Source: CADEDH01 sp047974625
GTDB taxonomy: Bacteria; Actinomycetota; Acidimicrobiia; Acidimicrobiales; SZUA-35
DNA length: 64,000 bases
Reading direction: 5' to 3'
Assembly (NCBI GenBank): GCA_047974625.1
Contig: JBKECK010000114.1
Span: forward strand, 69,059 to 133,058
Shown here: piece after piece, positions 51,980 to 60,031 of the stretch
Layout: the number at the start of each line of letters is the position of its first letter
Position numbering within the stretch: position 1 is the first letter of the stretch
The notes under the pieces: model-generated
Told to the model about the DNA's origin: nothing
The model's database searches: none
The model's input: the letters and a program-made list of their open reading frames with translations, nothing else
Position numbers and translations under genes: made by a program

Positions 51980-52714
51980 ATGCCTGTGCCACCGCTACCC
52001 TCCCGGCTGGGGGCCGAGTTCATGGGAACGTTTTGGCTCGTCTTCGGCGGTTGTGGAACCGCCGTGCTGGCCGCCACGTTCCCCGACACCGGGGTCGGAT
52101 TTCTCGGTGTCGCCCTCGCCTTCGGCCTCACCGTGCTGACGATGGCCTACGCGGTTGGCCATGTGTCCGGCGGGCATTTCAATCCCGCCGTCACCGTCGG
52201 TCTGGCCGCCGGTCGGCGCTTCCCCTGGAAGGACGTGCCGGCCTACATCGCCACCCAGGTGGTGGCCGCGGTGGTGGCCGCCGGGGTGCTCTTGGTGGTG
52301 GCCAACGGGCAGGACGGGTTCGACGCCAAGGCCAGCGGCTTCGCGGCCAACGGCTACGGTGCTCACTCGCCGGGGAACTACACCCTGCTGTCCGCCCTCG
52401 TCATCGAGATCGTGCTCACCGCGGTGTTCCTGTACGTGATCCTCGGCTCCACCGACGGCCGTGCCCCAGTGGGATTCGCTCCCATCGCCATTGGGTTGTC
52501 CCTCACCCTGATCCACCTCATCTCGATCCCGGTCACCAACACCTCGGTCAACCCGGCCCGGTCCACCGGTCCGGCCCTGTTCACCGATTCCTGGGCGCTC
52601 GGTCAGCTCTGGTTGTTCTGGGTGGCCCCGGTCATCGGGGCCGTGATCGCCGGCCTCACCTACGGTCCCATCACTGGTGAGCGCGACACCGCCCAGGTGG
52701 AAGGAACCCACTGA
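51980..52714 (+). CDS. aqpZ: Aquaporin Z-type water channel
   Basis: The 244-residue protein has six membrane helices and two half-helices with NPA motifs at 68-70 (GGHFNPAVT) and 191-193 (SVNPARS). The selectivity filter looks water-type: Phe near 48, His179 in LIHLISIP and Arg194. This fits a water channel rather than a glycerol facilitator. The start is ATG 51980, with GGAAAGGA upstream. Direct repeats lie in the upstream region. Confidence 0.95.
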   Translation: MPVPPLPSRLGAEFMGTFWLVFGGCGTAVLAATFPDTGVGFLGVALAFGLTVLTMAYAVGHVSGGHFNPAVTVGLAAGRRFPWKDVPAYIATQVVAAVVAAGVLLVVANGQDGFDAKASGFAANGYGAHSPGNYTLLSALVIEIVLTAVFLYVILGSTDGRAPVGFAPIAIGLSLTLIHLISIPVTNTSVNPARSTGPALFTDSWALGQLWLFWVAPVIGAVIAGLTYGPITGERDTAQVEGTH

Positions 52715-52796
52715 GTCGTTGTCCCCCGGAGGTCGGCGCCGACCGCCTCCGGGGGGCGAACCGGCACGATCGTGGAACGGCGCGTAGGGTGGGCCC

Positions 52797-53978
52797 ATGA
52801 GCCATGGTTCGAGCTACGGCGGGGGACGCCGGATCGTGGACGCCGACAGTCATCTGATGGAGTGGCCGGGGTTCCTCGTCGACCACGCCGACCCGGGACT
52901 GCGGGATCTGATGCCGACGATCACGGGCGGTCGGTCCGGGCTCACCCTGTCGGACGGTTCCCGGCCCGCCGACGAGCGCGACGCCTTGGTCGCCCTCGGA
53001 TCCGACCTCATCCGCCGGGGCCCGAAATGGCACGCCGCCCTGGGCGCGGTGGATCCCACCGAACGCTCCACCGCCCTCGACCTGCTTGGTTTCGCCGACC
53101 AGGTGGTGTTCTCGTCGTTGTGCGCCCCCCTGTTCGACCAGCCTGACCCGGCCGTCCGCTACGGCTCCTACCGGGCCCACAACCGGGCCATGGCCTCGTT
53201 CTGTGCCGAAGACCCCCGACTCCACGGGGTGGCCCTGGCCGACCTCGACGATCCGGACCGGTCCCTCGCCGAGCTGGACGTGGCCCTGGATCTGGGCCTG
53301 CGGCTGGTGTGGATCCCGGCCCGGGCCCCCGGCGGTCGTTCACCCGGCCATCCCGACCACGACCGGTTCTGGGCCCGCCTGGCCGAACGCAGGGCGCCGT
53401 TCGTGCTGCACGTCGGCAGCGGCCGTCTCGGCATCGGCGATGACTGGCTGAACGACGGTCACGCCCCACCGGCGTCGATGACCGGGGCCGAGGTGATCGG
53501 CTCCAAGGACTTCATGGTGGTCCACCATCCCGCGGCCCGGTTCCTGGCCGTCCTGGTGCTCGACGGTGTCCTGGAACGATTCGGGGGGCTGCGGGGCGGG
53601 GCGATCGAGATGGGGGCTGGTTGGGTGCCGGACTGGATCCGCCGGCTCGACCACGCCGTGGCCATCTGGTCCCGGTCGGAGCCCCGCCTGGCCGCCCTGG
53701 CCCGCACCCCGTCGGAACAGGCCGGGGAGCAGCTCCGCTTCACCCCCTACCCGTTCGAGGACGTCGGCGTGCTGGGCACCGAGGCCGACCCCCGCCTGTT
53801 CCTGTTCTCCACCGACTACCCCCACGCCGAGGGGGGTCGGGAGCCCCTGCGACGGTTCGAACGCTCGCTGGCCGCCGCCGGGGCGACACCGACCGTGGTG
53901 GAGGGGTTCCTGGCCGGTAACGCCACCGAGTGGCTGGGACTCGAACCGACATCCGCTGCACCCGAGGAGCATCCATGA
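52797..53978 (+). CDS. Amidohydrolase_2 family metal-dependent hydrolase
   Basis: The 393-residue TIM-barrel protein starts RIVDADSHLMEWP, with the Asp-x-Asp-x-His metal site in the form usual for this group. HVGSGRLGIGDDW, FMVVHHPAARFLAVLVLDG and the late STDYPHAEGG follow. Such proteins hydrolyse or decarboxylate aromatic or carboxylic substrates. The last bases overlap the following reductase (ATGA), and an acyl-CoA-dehydrogenase-like gene comes next, suggesting a three-gene catabolic operon. Confidence 0.88.
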   Translation: MSHGSSYGGGRRIVDADSHLMEWPGFLVDHADPGLRDLMPTITGGRSGLTLSDGSRPADERDALVALGSDLIRRGPKWHAALGAVDPTERSTALDLLGFADQVVFSSLCAPLFDQPDPAVRYGSYRAHNRAMASFCAEDPRLHGVALADLDDPDRSLAELDVALDLGLRLVWIPARAPGGRSPGHPDHDRFWARLAERRAPFVLHVGSGRLGIGDDWLNDGHAPPASMTGAEVIGSKDFMVVHHPAARFLAVLVLDGVLERFGGLRGGAIEMGAGWVPDWIRRLDHAVAIWSRSEPRLAALARTPSEQAGEQLRFTPYPFEDVGVLGTEADPRLFLFSTDYPHAEGGREPLRRFERSLAAAGATPTVVEGFLAGNATEWLGLEPTSAAPEEHP

Positions 53979-55021
53979 CCGTAGCCAGCACCCCCGGCCC
54001 CGCCGCCGGGGGGACCGACCCGACGACCAACCGTCAGATCATCATCGGGTCCCTACCCGACGGCGCCCTCCGGGCTGAGGACTACGAGCTGAGAACCGGG
54101 GAGCCCCCCGAGCCCGACGACGGTGATGTGCTCGTTCGCACCCTGGCGCTGACGATCGGGGCCGGCCAGCGGGCGGGTCTGCAGGGCTCGGCCGGTTACG
54201 CCGGGTCCCCAACCACGGGGATCGTCATGAGCGGTACCGGGGTGGGGCGGGTGGTGGCATCCCGGGCCGAGGGGGTCGACGCCGGCGATCTCGTGGTGGG
54301 CCTGACCGGCTGGCAGGACTACGCGGTGCTCGGCCTCCGCGGCACCCGGGTGGTTGATCCCGATGTCGACCCGGCCCTCCACCTCTCCCTGTTCGGCACC
54401 AACGGGTTGACCGCGTACTTCGGCCTGTTCGAGGTCGGCCGCCCCGAACCGGGGGAGACGGTGCTGGTGAGCGCGGCGAGCGGCTCGGTCGGCCACCTGG
54501 TCGGCCAGTTCGCCCGGGCGCACGGCTGCCGGGTGGTCGGCGTCACTGGCTCGGAGGCCAAGATGGAGGTCCTCACCGGGCGCCTCGGTTTCGACGCGGC
54601 CGTCAACCACCGGTCCCCGACATTCCGCCAGGACCTGAAGGCGGCCACCGGGGACGGGGTGGACGTCTACTTCGACAACACCGGCGGTGACATCCTCGGT
54701 GCCGCCCTGCGCCGCATGAAACCCCACGGGCGCATCGTCTGCTGTGGGGTGGTGTCGCAGTACGACACCAACGACCCGCAGCCCGGGCCGCGGGGGATCC
54801 CGGGTCTCCTGGTCAACAACCGGGTCCGGATGGAAGGGTTCCTGGTGTTCGACTACACCGACCGGTTCGACGAGGCCCGTCGGCGGATGAGGTCGTGGCT
54901 CGACGACGGCACGGTGGAGTCCCTGCACGATGAGGTCGTCGGTCTCGACAACGCTCCGGCCGCCTTCGTCGACCTGCTGGCCGGCGGCAACATCGGCACC
55001 CGGATCGTTCGTGTCGGGTAA
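53975..55021 (+). CDS. NADPH-dependent medium-chain reductase (CurA/leukotriene-dehydrogenase-like)
   Basis: The 348-residue zinc-free MDR protein starts at ATG 53975 with CGAGGAGC upstream. The N-terminus (QIIIGSLPDGALRAEDYELR) and GTNGLTAYFGLFEVGRP are typical. The nucleotide-binding SAASGSVGHLVGQFAR and YFDNTGGDILGAAL follow. The family reduces alpha,beta-unsaturated ketones or aldehydes. The gene is translationally coupled to the amidohydrolase upstream. Confidence 0.9.
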   Translation: MTVASTPGPAAGGTDPTTNRQIIIGSLPDGALRAEDYELRTGEPPEPDDGDVLVRTLALTIGAGQRAGLQGSAGYAGSPTTGIVMSGTGVGRVVASRAEGVDAGDLVVGLTGWQDYAVLGLRGTRVVDPDVDPALHLSLFGTNGLTAYFGLFEVGRPEPGETVLVSAASGSVGHLVGQFARAHGCRVVGVTGSEAKMEVLTGRLGFDAAVNHRSPTFRQDLKAATGDGVDVYFDNTGGDILGAALRRMKPHGRIVCCGVVSQYDTNDPQPGPRGIPGLLVNNRVRMEGFLVFDYTDRFDEARRRMRSWLDDGTVESLHDEVVGLDNAPAAFVDLLAGGNIGTRIVRVG

Positions 55022-55030
55022 GGGGTGGGG

Positions 55031-56185
55031 ATGAGCAGTGCCACCGCGGCGGCGGAGTCCATCGTCGACGGACTCCGGCGCACCGAAGCGGAGTCCGACA
55101 CCGCCCGCCGGCTCAGCGACCGGGCGGTGCGCTACCTCCACGACGCCGGTCTCACCGGTCTGGTGGCCCCGGCCGCCTACGGCGGCGGTCAGCGCTCACC
55201 CCGCGACCTGGTGGAGGCGGGACGCATCGTGGCCCTGGGCAGCAGCTCGGCGGCTTGGGTGTTGATGGTGGCCGGCAACCACACGATGGTGCTCGGCCGG
55301 ATGAGTGAGCAGGCCCAGGACGAGGTCTTCCGGGGAGACCCCCGAGCCCTGATCCCGGGGGGCCCCGCCCTGTGGGGTACCTGCGCCCGGGCGGATGGCG
55401 GCTACCTCGTCTCGGGGCGGTGGGTGTTCGTCAGCGGGGCCGACCACGGCCGGTGGGTCGTGGTGGGTTGCCGGGGTGTCCGCAACGCCGCCAACGAGCC
55501 GAGCCCGCCGATGGTGGCCCTGCTGCCCCGCGAAGACGTCGAGATCGATGACACCTGGTTCAATCTCGGGTTGCGGGGCACCGGGTCGTCCGATGTGGTC
55601 GTGGACGAGGCGTTCGTGCCCGAGCACCGGGCCGTGAACCTGACCCAGGCCTTCCTCGGCACCGTCCCGGGGGTGAGCATCGGCACCTACCGGCTACCGA
55701 TCTCGGCCACCCTGTCGACCCTGCTGGGCGGGGCCATCGTGGGGATGGCCGAGCGGGCCCGCGACCTCTTCATCCACCAGAGCGCCACCCGCCGCGACGC
55801 CCACAGCGGACTGTCGAAGGTGACGATGCCCGGGATGCAGCGCCGGGCCGCCGAGGCCGACGCCGAGGTGGCCCACGCCTGGTCGCTCATCATGCAGAGC
55901 TGCGACCTGTTGGACGCCACGGCGGCCGGCCAGGATCCGATGCCGGTCCGGGCGCGGGGCCAGGTCCGCTGGAACAGCGCCTACGCGGCCGAACTGTGTC
56001 GACGGGCCACCGAGCGGGTGTACGCGGCGGGCGGAATGGGCGCCACCTACGACGACAACGAACTGCAGGCCGTGGTGCGTGACCTCACCACGGCCTGCCA
56101 TCACGCCGTGCTCGACTTCGACTCCGCTTTGGAGACCCAGGGCAAGCTCCTACTCGGGGTCGACCAGTTCGAGCAGGTGATCTGA
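55031..56185 (+). CDS. Acyl-CoA dehydrogenase-like flavin monooxygenase (group D, HsaA/DszC-like)
   Basis: The 384-residue protein has the acyl-CoA dehydrogenase fold: FLHDAGL-like helices at the start, GYLVSGRWVFVSGADHGRWVVVG in the beta domain, GLRGTGSSDVVVDEAFVP, and a long C-terminal four-helix bundle. The catalytic Glu of dehydrogenases is not evident. The segments GTCARADGGYLVSGRW and GTGSSDV resemble two-component phenol/sterol hydroxylases. ATG 55031 is preferred to GTG 55025; AAGGGGTGGGG precedes it. A reduced-flavin donor would be needed, and no reductase of that type is adjacent. Confidence 0.82.
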   Translation: MSSATAAAESIVDGLRRTEAESDTARRLSDRAVRYLHDAGLTGLVAPAAYGGGQRSPRDLVEAGRIVALGSSSAAWVLMVAGNHTMVLGRMSEQAQDEVFRGDPRALIPGGPALWGTCARADGGYLVSGRWVFVSGADHGRWVVVGCRGVRNAANEPSPPMVALLPREDVEIDDTWFNLGLRGTGSSDVVVDEAFVPEHRAVNLTQAFLGTVPGVSIGTYRLPISATLSTLLGGAIVGMAERARDLFIHQSATRRDAHSGLSKVTMPGMQRRAAEADAEVAHAWSLIMQSCDLLDATAAGQDPMPVRARGQVRWNSAYAAELCRRATERVYAAGGMGATYDDNELQAVVRDLTTACHHAVLDFDSALETQGKLLLGVDQFEQVI

Positions 56186-56206
56186 TCCCGGGCCCGGCCC
56201 GGTGGT

Positions 56207-57520
56207 TCAGCCCGCCTCGGAGTGGGTGACGGGCTGTTCGCCCATCCACTCCCGCAGGGTGTTCTTCAGCTTGGTCTGTTGGATGAACAGGTCGTGCTCC
56301 GGGGCCAGCTCGGTGCCCGTCTGCGGGGCCTTGAAGTAGAAGCTCAACCACTCCTGGACGTCGGCCTGGCCGGCCCGGGAGGCCAGGTCGAGGAAGAGGG
56401 CCAGGTCGAGGACGATGGGGGCGGCCAGGATCGAGTCGCGGCACAGGAAGTCGACCTTGATCTGCATCGGGTAGCCGAGCCAGCCGAAGATGTCGATGTT
56501 GTCCCAGCCCTCCTTGTTGTCGCCCCGGGGCGGGTAGTAGTTGATCCGCACCACATGGTCGATGTTGCCGTACAGGTCCGGGTACAGGTCGGGTTGCAGG
56601 ATGGTGTCGAGCACCCCGAGCTTGGACGTTTCCTTGGTTTTGAAGTTCTCCGGATCGTCCAGCACCTCCCCGTCACGGTTCCCGAGGATGTTGGTGGAGT
56701 ACCAGCCCCGGAGGCCGAGCATGCGGGCCTTCAACCCGGGGGCGATGAGGGTCTTCATCAGGGTCTGGCCGGTCTTGAAGTCCTTGCCGGCGATGGGCAC
56801 GGTGCGGGCCTGGGCCAGCTCCCGCATGCAGTCGAGATCGACCGACAGGTTGGGGGCGCCGTTGGCGTAGGGGACACCGGACTGGAGGGCGGCGTAGGCG
56901 TAGATCTGGCTGGGGGAGATGTTGTCGTCGTTGGCCTTGAGGCCGGTCTCGAAGCTGGCCACCGAGGCGTGGACCGGGCTCGGTTCCTGGTAGGCCTCGG
57001 TGGAACCGCACCACACCATGACCAGGCGGTCGCACCCGTTCTCGGTCCGGAACCGTTCGATGTCGTCGATGAGGGCCATGGCCTGGTCCCACTTGGAGTC
57101 GAGCCGCTTGACCCGGGTGCCGTCGAGCCGTTTTACCCATCGCTGGTCGAACACTGCGTCCATGGCCACCACGCCCTCGAGCTCGGCCGAGATCTGATTG
57201 AGGTCGTGGTCGTTGAGGACCCCCGCGGTGCGGGCTGCTTCGAGGGCGTTGGGGGTGATCGGGTCCCACCCGCCGAACACGAGATCGTCGAGGCCGGCGA
57301 GGGGGACGAAGTCGGCGATCCGCGGGTTGCGGCCGTCCTCCCGCCCCCCGAGCCGGATGTGTGCCATCTGGGTGATCGAGCCGATCGGAGCGGACAGGCC
57401 GGCCCGGACGGCTAGCACCCCGGCGATCACGGTGGACGCAACCGCGCCCATACCGGGCAGGAGGACGCCGAGCTTGCCGGTGGCGGGAGCGATGTCGATC
57501 GGGGCAGGGATTTCAGTCAT
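56207..57520 (-). CDS. ino1: Inositol-3-phosphate synthase
   Basis: The 437-residue enzyme converts glucose-6-phosphate to inositol-1-phosphate (1L-myo-inositol-3-phosphate) with NAD, feeding phosphatidylinositol and mycothiol synthesis. GKLGVLLPGMGAVASTVIAG is the NAD-binding start. VWCGSTEAY, SGVPYANGAPNLSVDLDC, IAGKDFKTGQT and GWYSTNILGNRDG are family motifs. ATG 57520 is preferred; a TTG three codons upstream is possible. It is divergent from a LysR gene that could control it. Confidence 0.92.
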   Translation of the reverse strand: MTEIPAPIDIAPATGKLGVLLPGMGAVASTVIAGVLAVRAGLSAPIGSITQMAHIRLGGREDGRNPRIADFVPLAGLDDLVFGGWDPITPNALEAARTAGVLNDHDLNQISAELEGVVAMDAVFDQRWVKRLDGTRVKRLDSKWDQAMALIDDIERFRTENGCDRLVMVWCGSTEAYQEPSPVHASVASFETGLKANDDNISPSQIYAYAALQSGVPYANGAPNLSVDLDCMRELAQARTVPIAGKDFKTGQTLMKTLIAPGLKARMLGLRGWYSTNILGNRDGEVLDDPENFKTKETSKLGVLDTILQPDLYPDLYGNIDHVVRINYYPPRGDNKEGWDNIDIFGWLGYPMQIKVDFLCRDSILAAPIVLDLALFLDLASRAGQADVQEWLSFYFKAPQTGTELAPEHDLFIQQTKLKNTLREWMGEQPVTHSEAG

Positions 57521-57564
57521 ACCCGGCAACGATAAGGATCACTAGCGCTGAGAGCGACGTTGTT

Positions 57565-57579
57565 TAGATAGTCTGATCA
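57565..57579 (+). promoter_or_regulatory. Candidate leaderless promoter of the LysR gene
   Basis: The AT-rich TTTAGATAGTCTGATCA stretch precedes the tandem ATGs at 57580/57583. A TAGATA -10-like box at 57565-57570 would start transcription at or close to the ATG. No ribosome site is visible, as in leaderless actinobacterial messages. The divergent gap to ino1 is only 59 bp. Confidence 0.4.
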
Positions 57580-58593
57580 ATGATGAGTTGGTCACCCCCA
57601 CCCCGATCCCCATCCGGGGCCGTCCCCGACGAGCTTGGCGCGGCCGCCGATTCGGTTCCGGGTTCCGGCTTGTTGGCCCTGTCCACCCAGCAGTTGGAGT
57701 ATCTGATGGCGGTAGCGTCCGCCCCTCGGTGGGCCGATGCCGCCGCCCGGCTGGGGGTGACCCCATCCGCCCTCAGCCAGGGCCTGGCCCAGCTCGAGCG
57801 CCGGCTCGGGGTGCCGTTGTTCGCCCGGGAGGGCCGCCGCCGGGTCCTCCGGCCGGACGCCGCCCCGGTGCTCGCCTCCTCGCGCCGGATCGTGGCCGAG
57901 ACCCGGGACCTGGCCCGGTGGGCGGCCTCGATGAGGCTCGGCGAGGCCGGCTCGGTGCGGGTGGGCATGATCGACTTGGCCGCCGTGTCCCTGTTCGGGG
58001 CGACCCTGCAGAGGTTCCGCCGGTCTCGACCCGACGTCGGCCTCCACCTGGCCGTGGCCCCCTCGGCGGCCCTGCTGGACCAGCTTGCCGGCGGCGAGAT
58101 CGACCTGGCGGTGGTGGTGGCCCCGGAACGGCCCACCGGCGAGCTCTCGTTCGAGCCGCTCACCCGGGACGAGCTGGCCGTATACGCCCCCGACGGGGGC
58201 CGTGCCGGCGATCCCGCGTCGTGGGGGCCGTGGGTCACCTTCCCCGAGGGTTCCCACACCCGGCGCCTGGTGGCCCGGGCGCTGGGGGAGCGGGGGGCTC
58301 CGTTCGCGGTGGTGGCCACCTCGAACCAGCCCGAGGTGTTGTGCGAGATGGTCCGGCTCGGGATGGGGTGGACGGTGCTTCCGGTGGCCCAGGCCGAGGC
58401 GGGGGCCAACCCGTTGCTGCCGGCCCGCCCCGAACCGCTGGTTAGCCGGGAGTTGGTCGTCGCCACCCGCCACGGCCATCCGCCCTCGGCCACCGCCCGC
58501 CTTCTGGTGGACGAGCTCAAGGCCGACGCCGGGCCCGGGGCCCCATCAGGGGCGACCGGTGTCGGAGCCGACGACGGGAGACCGCACCACTGA
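57580..58593 (+). CDS. LysR-family transcriptional regulator
   Basis: This 337-residue LTTR has a 30-residue N-terminal extension before the helix-turn-helix. That motif reads DAAARLGVTPSALSQGLAQLERRLGVPLF (about residues 53-82). The substrate-binding domain has two Rossmann-like lobes, with SVRVGMIDLAAVSLFG and EIDLAVVVAPERP. ATG 57580 or 57583 has no ribosome site, suggesting a leaderless message. It is divergent from ino1 across 59 bp, the classic LysR arrangement for regulating its neighbour. Its 3' end overlaps the convergent GGDEF gene by 48 bp. Confidence 0.88.
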   Translation: MMSWSPPPRSPSGAVPDELGAAADSVPGSGLLALSTQQLEYLMAVASAPRWADAAARLGVTPSALSQGLAQLERRLGVPLFAREGRRRVLRPDAAPVLASSRRIVAETRDLARWAASMRLGEAGSVRVGMIDLAAVSLFGATLQRFRRSRPDVGLHLAVAPSAALLDQLAGGEIDLAVVVAPERPTGELSFEPLTRDELAVYAPDGGRAGDPASWGPWVTFPEGSHTRRLVARALGERGAPFAVVATSNQPEVLCEMVRLGMGWTVLPVAQAEAGANPLLPARPEPLVSRELVVATRHGHPPSATARLLVDELKADAGPGAPSGATGVGADDGRPHH

Positions 58594-59460
58594 GGGCGGC
58601 CGTCGGCGGTCAACCCGCCTGTGCTTGGCGCGGTACAGGGCGACGTCGGCCCGGAGCAGGGCGTCGGGAATCGACTCCCCGGGCGTCACCGGGGCTCGCC
58701 CGATGCTCACCGAGAACGGCACCCCGCCGACCTGGAGCCGGCGGCGACCGTCACCCAGGGTGGGGGTCAGGGAGGAGTCGTGGTCGACGTCCACCTCGGC
58801 GGGCGCCGGTTGGATGGCGCCGCCGTGGAGCTCGAGGCACACGCAGGCGAACTCGTCTCCGCCGATCCTACCTACGAATCCAACCTCCCCCGCCTGCCCG
58901 GTCAGCCAACGGGCGGTGAACGACAACACCCGATCGCCGATGTCGTGACCGTGGGTGTCGTTCAGGATCTTGAAGTCGTCCAGGTCGACCATGGCCACCA
59001 CCCACAGGTTCGCCCCGGGGTCCACCGAGGCGACGGCGTCGAAGAAGCCCCGCCGGTTGAGCACCTGGGTGAGGGGATCGGTGACGGCAGCCCGGTGCAA
59101 GGCGACCGTCATCTCGTCGAGACGGGAGATGAGCATGCCGAGGTACCAGACCACCGGTGGGGCGACCAGGCCCGACACGGCTACGGCCAGGAGCCCGCTG
59201 GCCAGGACGACCCGACCGTCGCCGGCCAGGCCAGCGGGGTGGATGAGGGTGGCGGTCAGTGCGGCCGAAGCGGCGATGATACCCAGGGAGGTCAGACCGA
59301 TGAAGCGGGCGCGACCCCGGGCGAGCTGGTGGAGCACCCACCGTTCGAACCGGTTGTGACGGGCGGCCGGCGGGTCGACGGATGTCCGCGCCCTGACCGC
59401 GACCGATGGTTCAAAGTCGGACACGATCAGATGCTCGGCAGGAATCCCGCGGCTCAGCAT
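58546..59460 (-). CDS. Membrane-associated diguanylate cyclase (GGDEF)
   Basis: The 304-residue protein has two membrane helices (about 54-75 and 87-108, FIGLTSLGIIAASAALTATL and VVLASGLLAVAVSGLVAPPVVW) and a C-terminal GGDEF domain. The active-site motif is intact in FVGRIGGDEFACV, with DLDDFKILNDTHGHDIGD upstream, so it should make cyclic di-GMP. An insertion (LHGGAIQPAPAEVDVDHDSSLTP) follows the GGDEF. No inhibitory RxxD site is obvious. ATG 59460 lies right beside a 12-bp palindrome. Confidence 0.9.
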   Translation of the reverse strand: MLSRGIPAEHLIVSDFEPSVAVRARTSVDPPAARHNRFERWVLHQLARGRARFIGLTSLGIIAASAALTATLIHPAGLAGDGRVVLASGLLAVAVSGLVAPPVVWYLGMLISRLDEMTVALHRAAVTDPLTQVLNRRGFFDAVASVDPGANLWVVAMVDLDDFKILNDTHGHDIGDRVLSFTARWLTGQAGEVGFVGRIGGDEFACVCLELHGGAIQPAPAEVDVDHDSSLTPTLGDGRRRLQVGGVPFSVSIGRAPVTPGESIPDALLRADVALYRAKHRRVDRRRPPSVVRSPVVGSDTGRP

Positions 59461-59461
59461 G

Positions 59462-59473
59462 GGTCGTACGACC
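59462..59473. promoter_or_regulatory. Perfect 12-bp palindrome, candidate operator
   Basis: GGTCGTACGACC begins one base upstream of the GGDEF start codon. The binding protein is unknown; a regulator here could block translation start or transcription of the diguanylate cyclase gene. Confidence 0.4.
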
Positions 59474-59592
59474 TGTAGGCGCCGTCCGGCTGCGAAGGTG
59501 GTTGAACCAGCAGTTCGGCCGGGCTATGACGGAGGTGGCCGGGCCGGGATACCTGCCCGGCACCGAATCCCCAAACACCCAGGATGGTGAAC

Positions 59593-59838
59593 ATGGCCGG
59601 AGAGATGGACGAAGTCACGGGTAAGGCCAAGCAGGTCGTCGGCGACGTCACCGACGACGCCAAACTGCAGGCCGAAGGCCACGCCCAGGAGGCGAAGGGT
59701 GAGGCCGAAGGCGCCTTGGAGGAGTTGAAGGACAAGGCGGCCGAGGCCGGCGAGAAGCTGTCCGACGTGGCCGACGACCTGAAGGGCAAGGCCGAGGGAG
59801 CGTTCAACTCCCTCAAGGATCGGTTCAGCAAGGGCTGA
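59593..59838 (+). CDS. CsbD-family stress protein
   Basis: The 81-residue hydrophilic protein rich in Lys, Asp, Glu and Ala matches the CsbD pattern: MAGEMDEVTGKAKQVVGDVT, then DAKLQAEGHAQEAKGEAEGA. It is probably disordered or helical. The family responds to general stress; its biochemical role is unknown. ATG 59593 is preferred to ATG 59584 by spacing from AGGA. Downstream lie the tandem hairpin repeats. Confidence 0.88.
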   Translation: MAGEMDEVTGKAKQVVGDVTDDAKLQAEGHAQEAKGEAEGALEELKDKAAEAGEKLSDVADDLKGKAEGAFNSLKDRFSKG

Positions 59839-59866
59839 CTGGGAGAGCGGGCCGGCCTCCCCGAGC

Positions 59867-59982
59867 GATGAGGCCTCGGCCGAAGAGCCGATAGTACGCG
59901 ATGAGGCTTCGGCCGAAGAGCCGATAGATAGTACGCGATGAGGCTTCGGCCGAAGAGCCGATAGATAGTACGCGATGAGGCC
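59867..59982. repeat. Tandem 33/37-bp hairpin repeats
   Basis: There are three consecutive units: 59867-59899 (33 bp), 59900-59936 and 59937-59973 (37 bp, identical), plus a partial unit from 59974. Each starts gatgaggc and contains a CTTCGGCCGAAG palindrome (CCTCGGCCGAAG in unit 1), followed by agccgatagatagtacgc. Unit 1 lacks one of the two gata repeats. Position after csbD suggests a terminator or a mobile/slippage minisatellite. Confidence 0.85.
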
Positions 59983-60031
59983 CTGTGCCCGTCGGTGTCG
60001 TCCCGGCCCGGCGGGCACGGTCGCGTCCGGG

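Noticed and set aside
59867..59982. CRISPR array
   Set aside because: The repeats are directly abutting with no unique spacers, and no cas genes are present.
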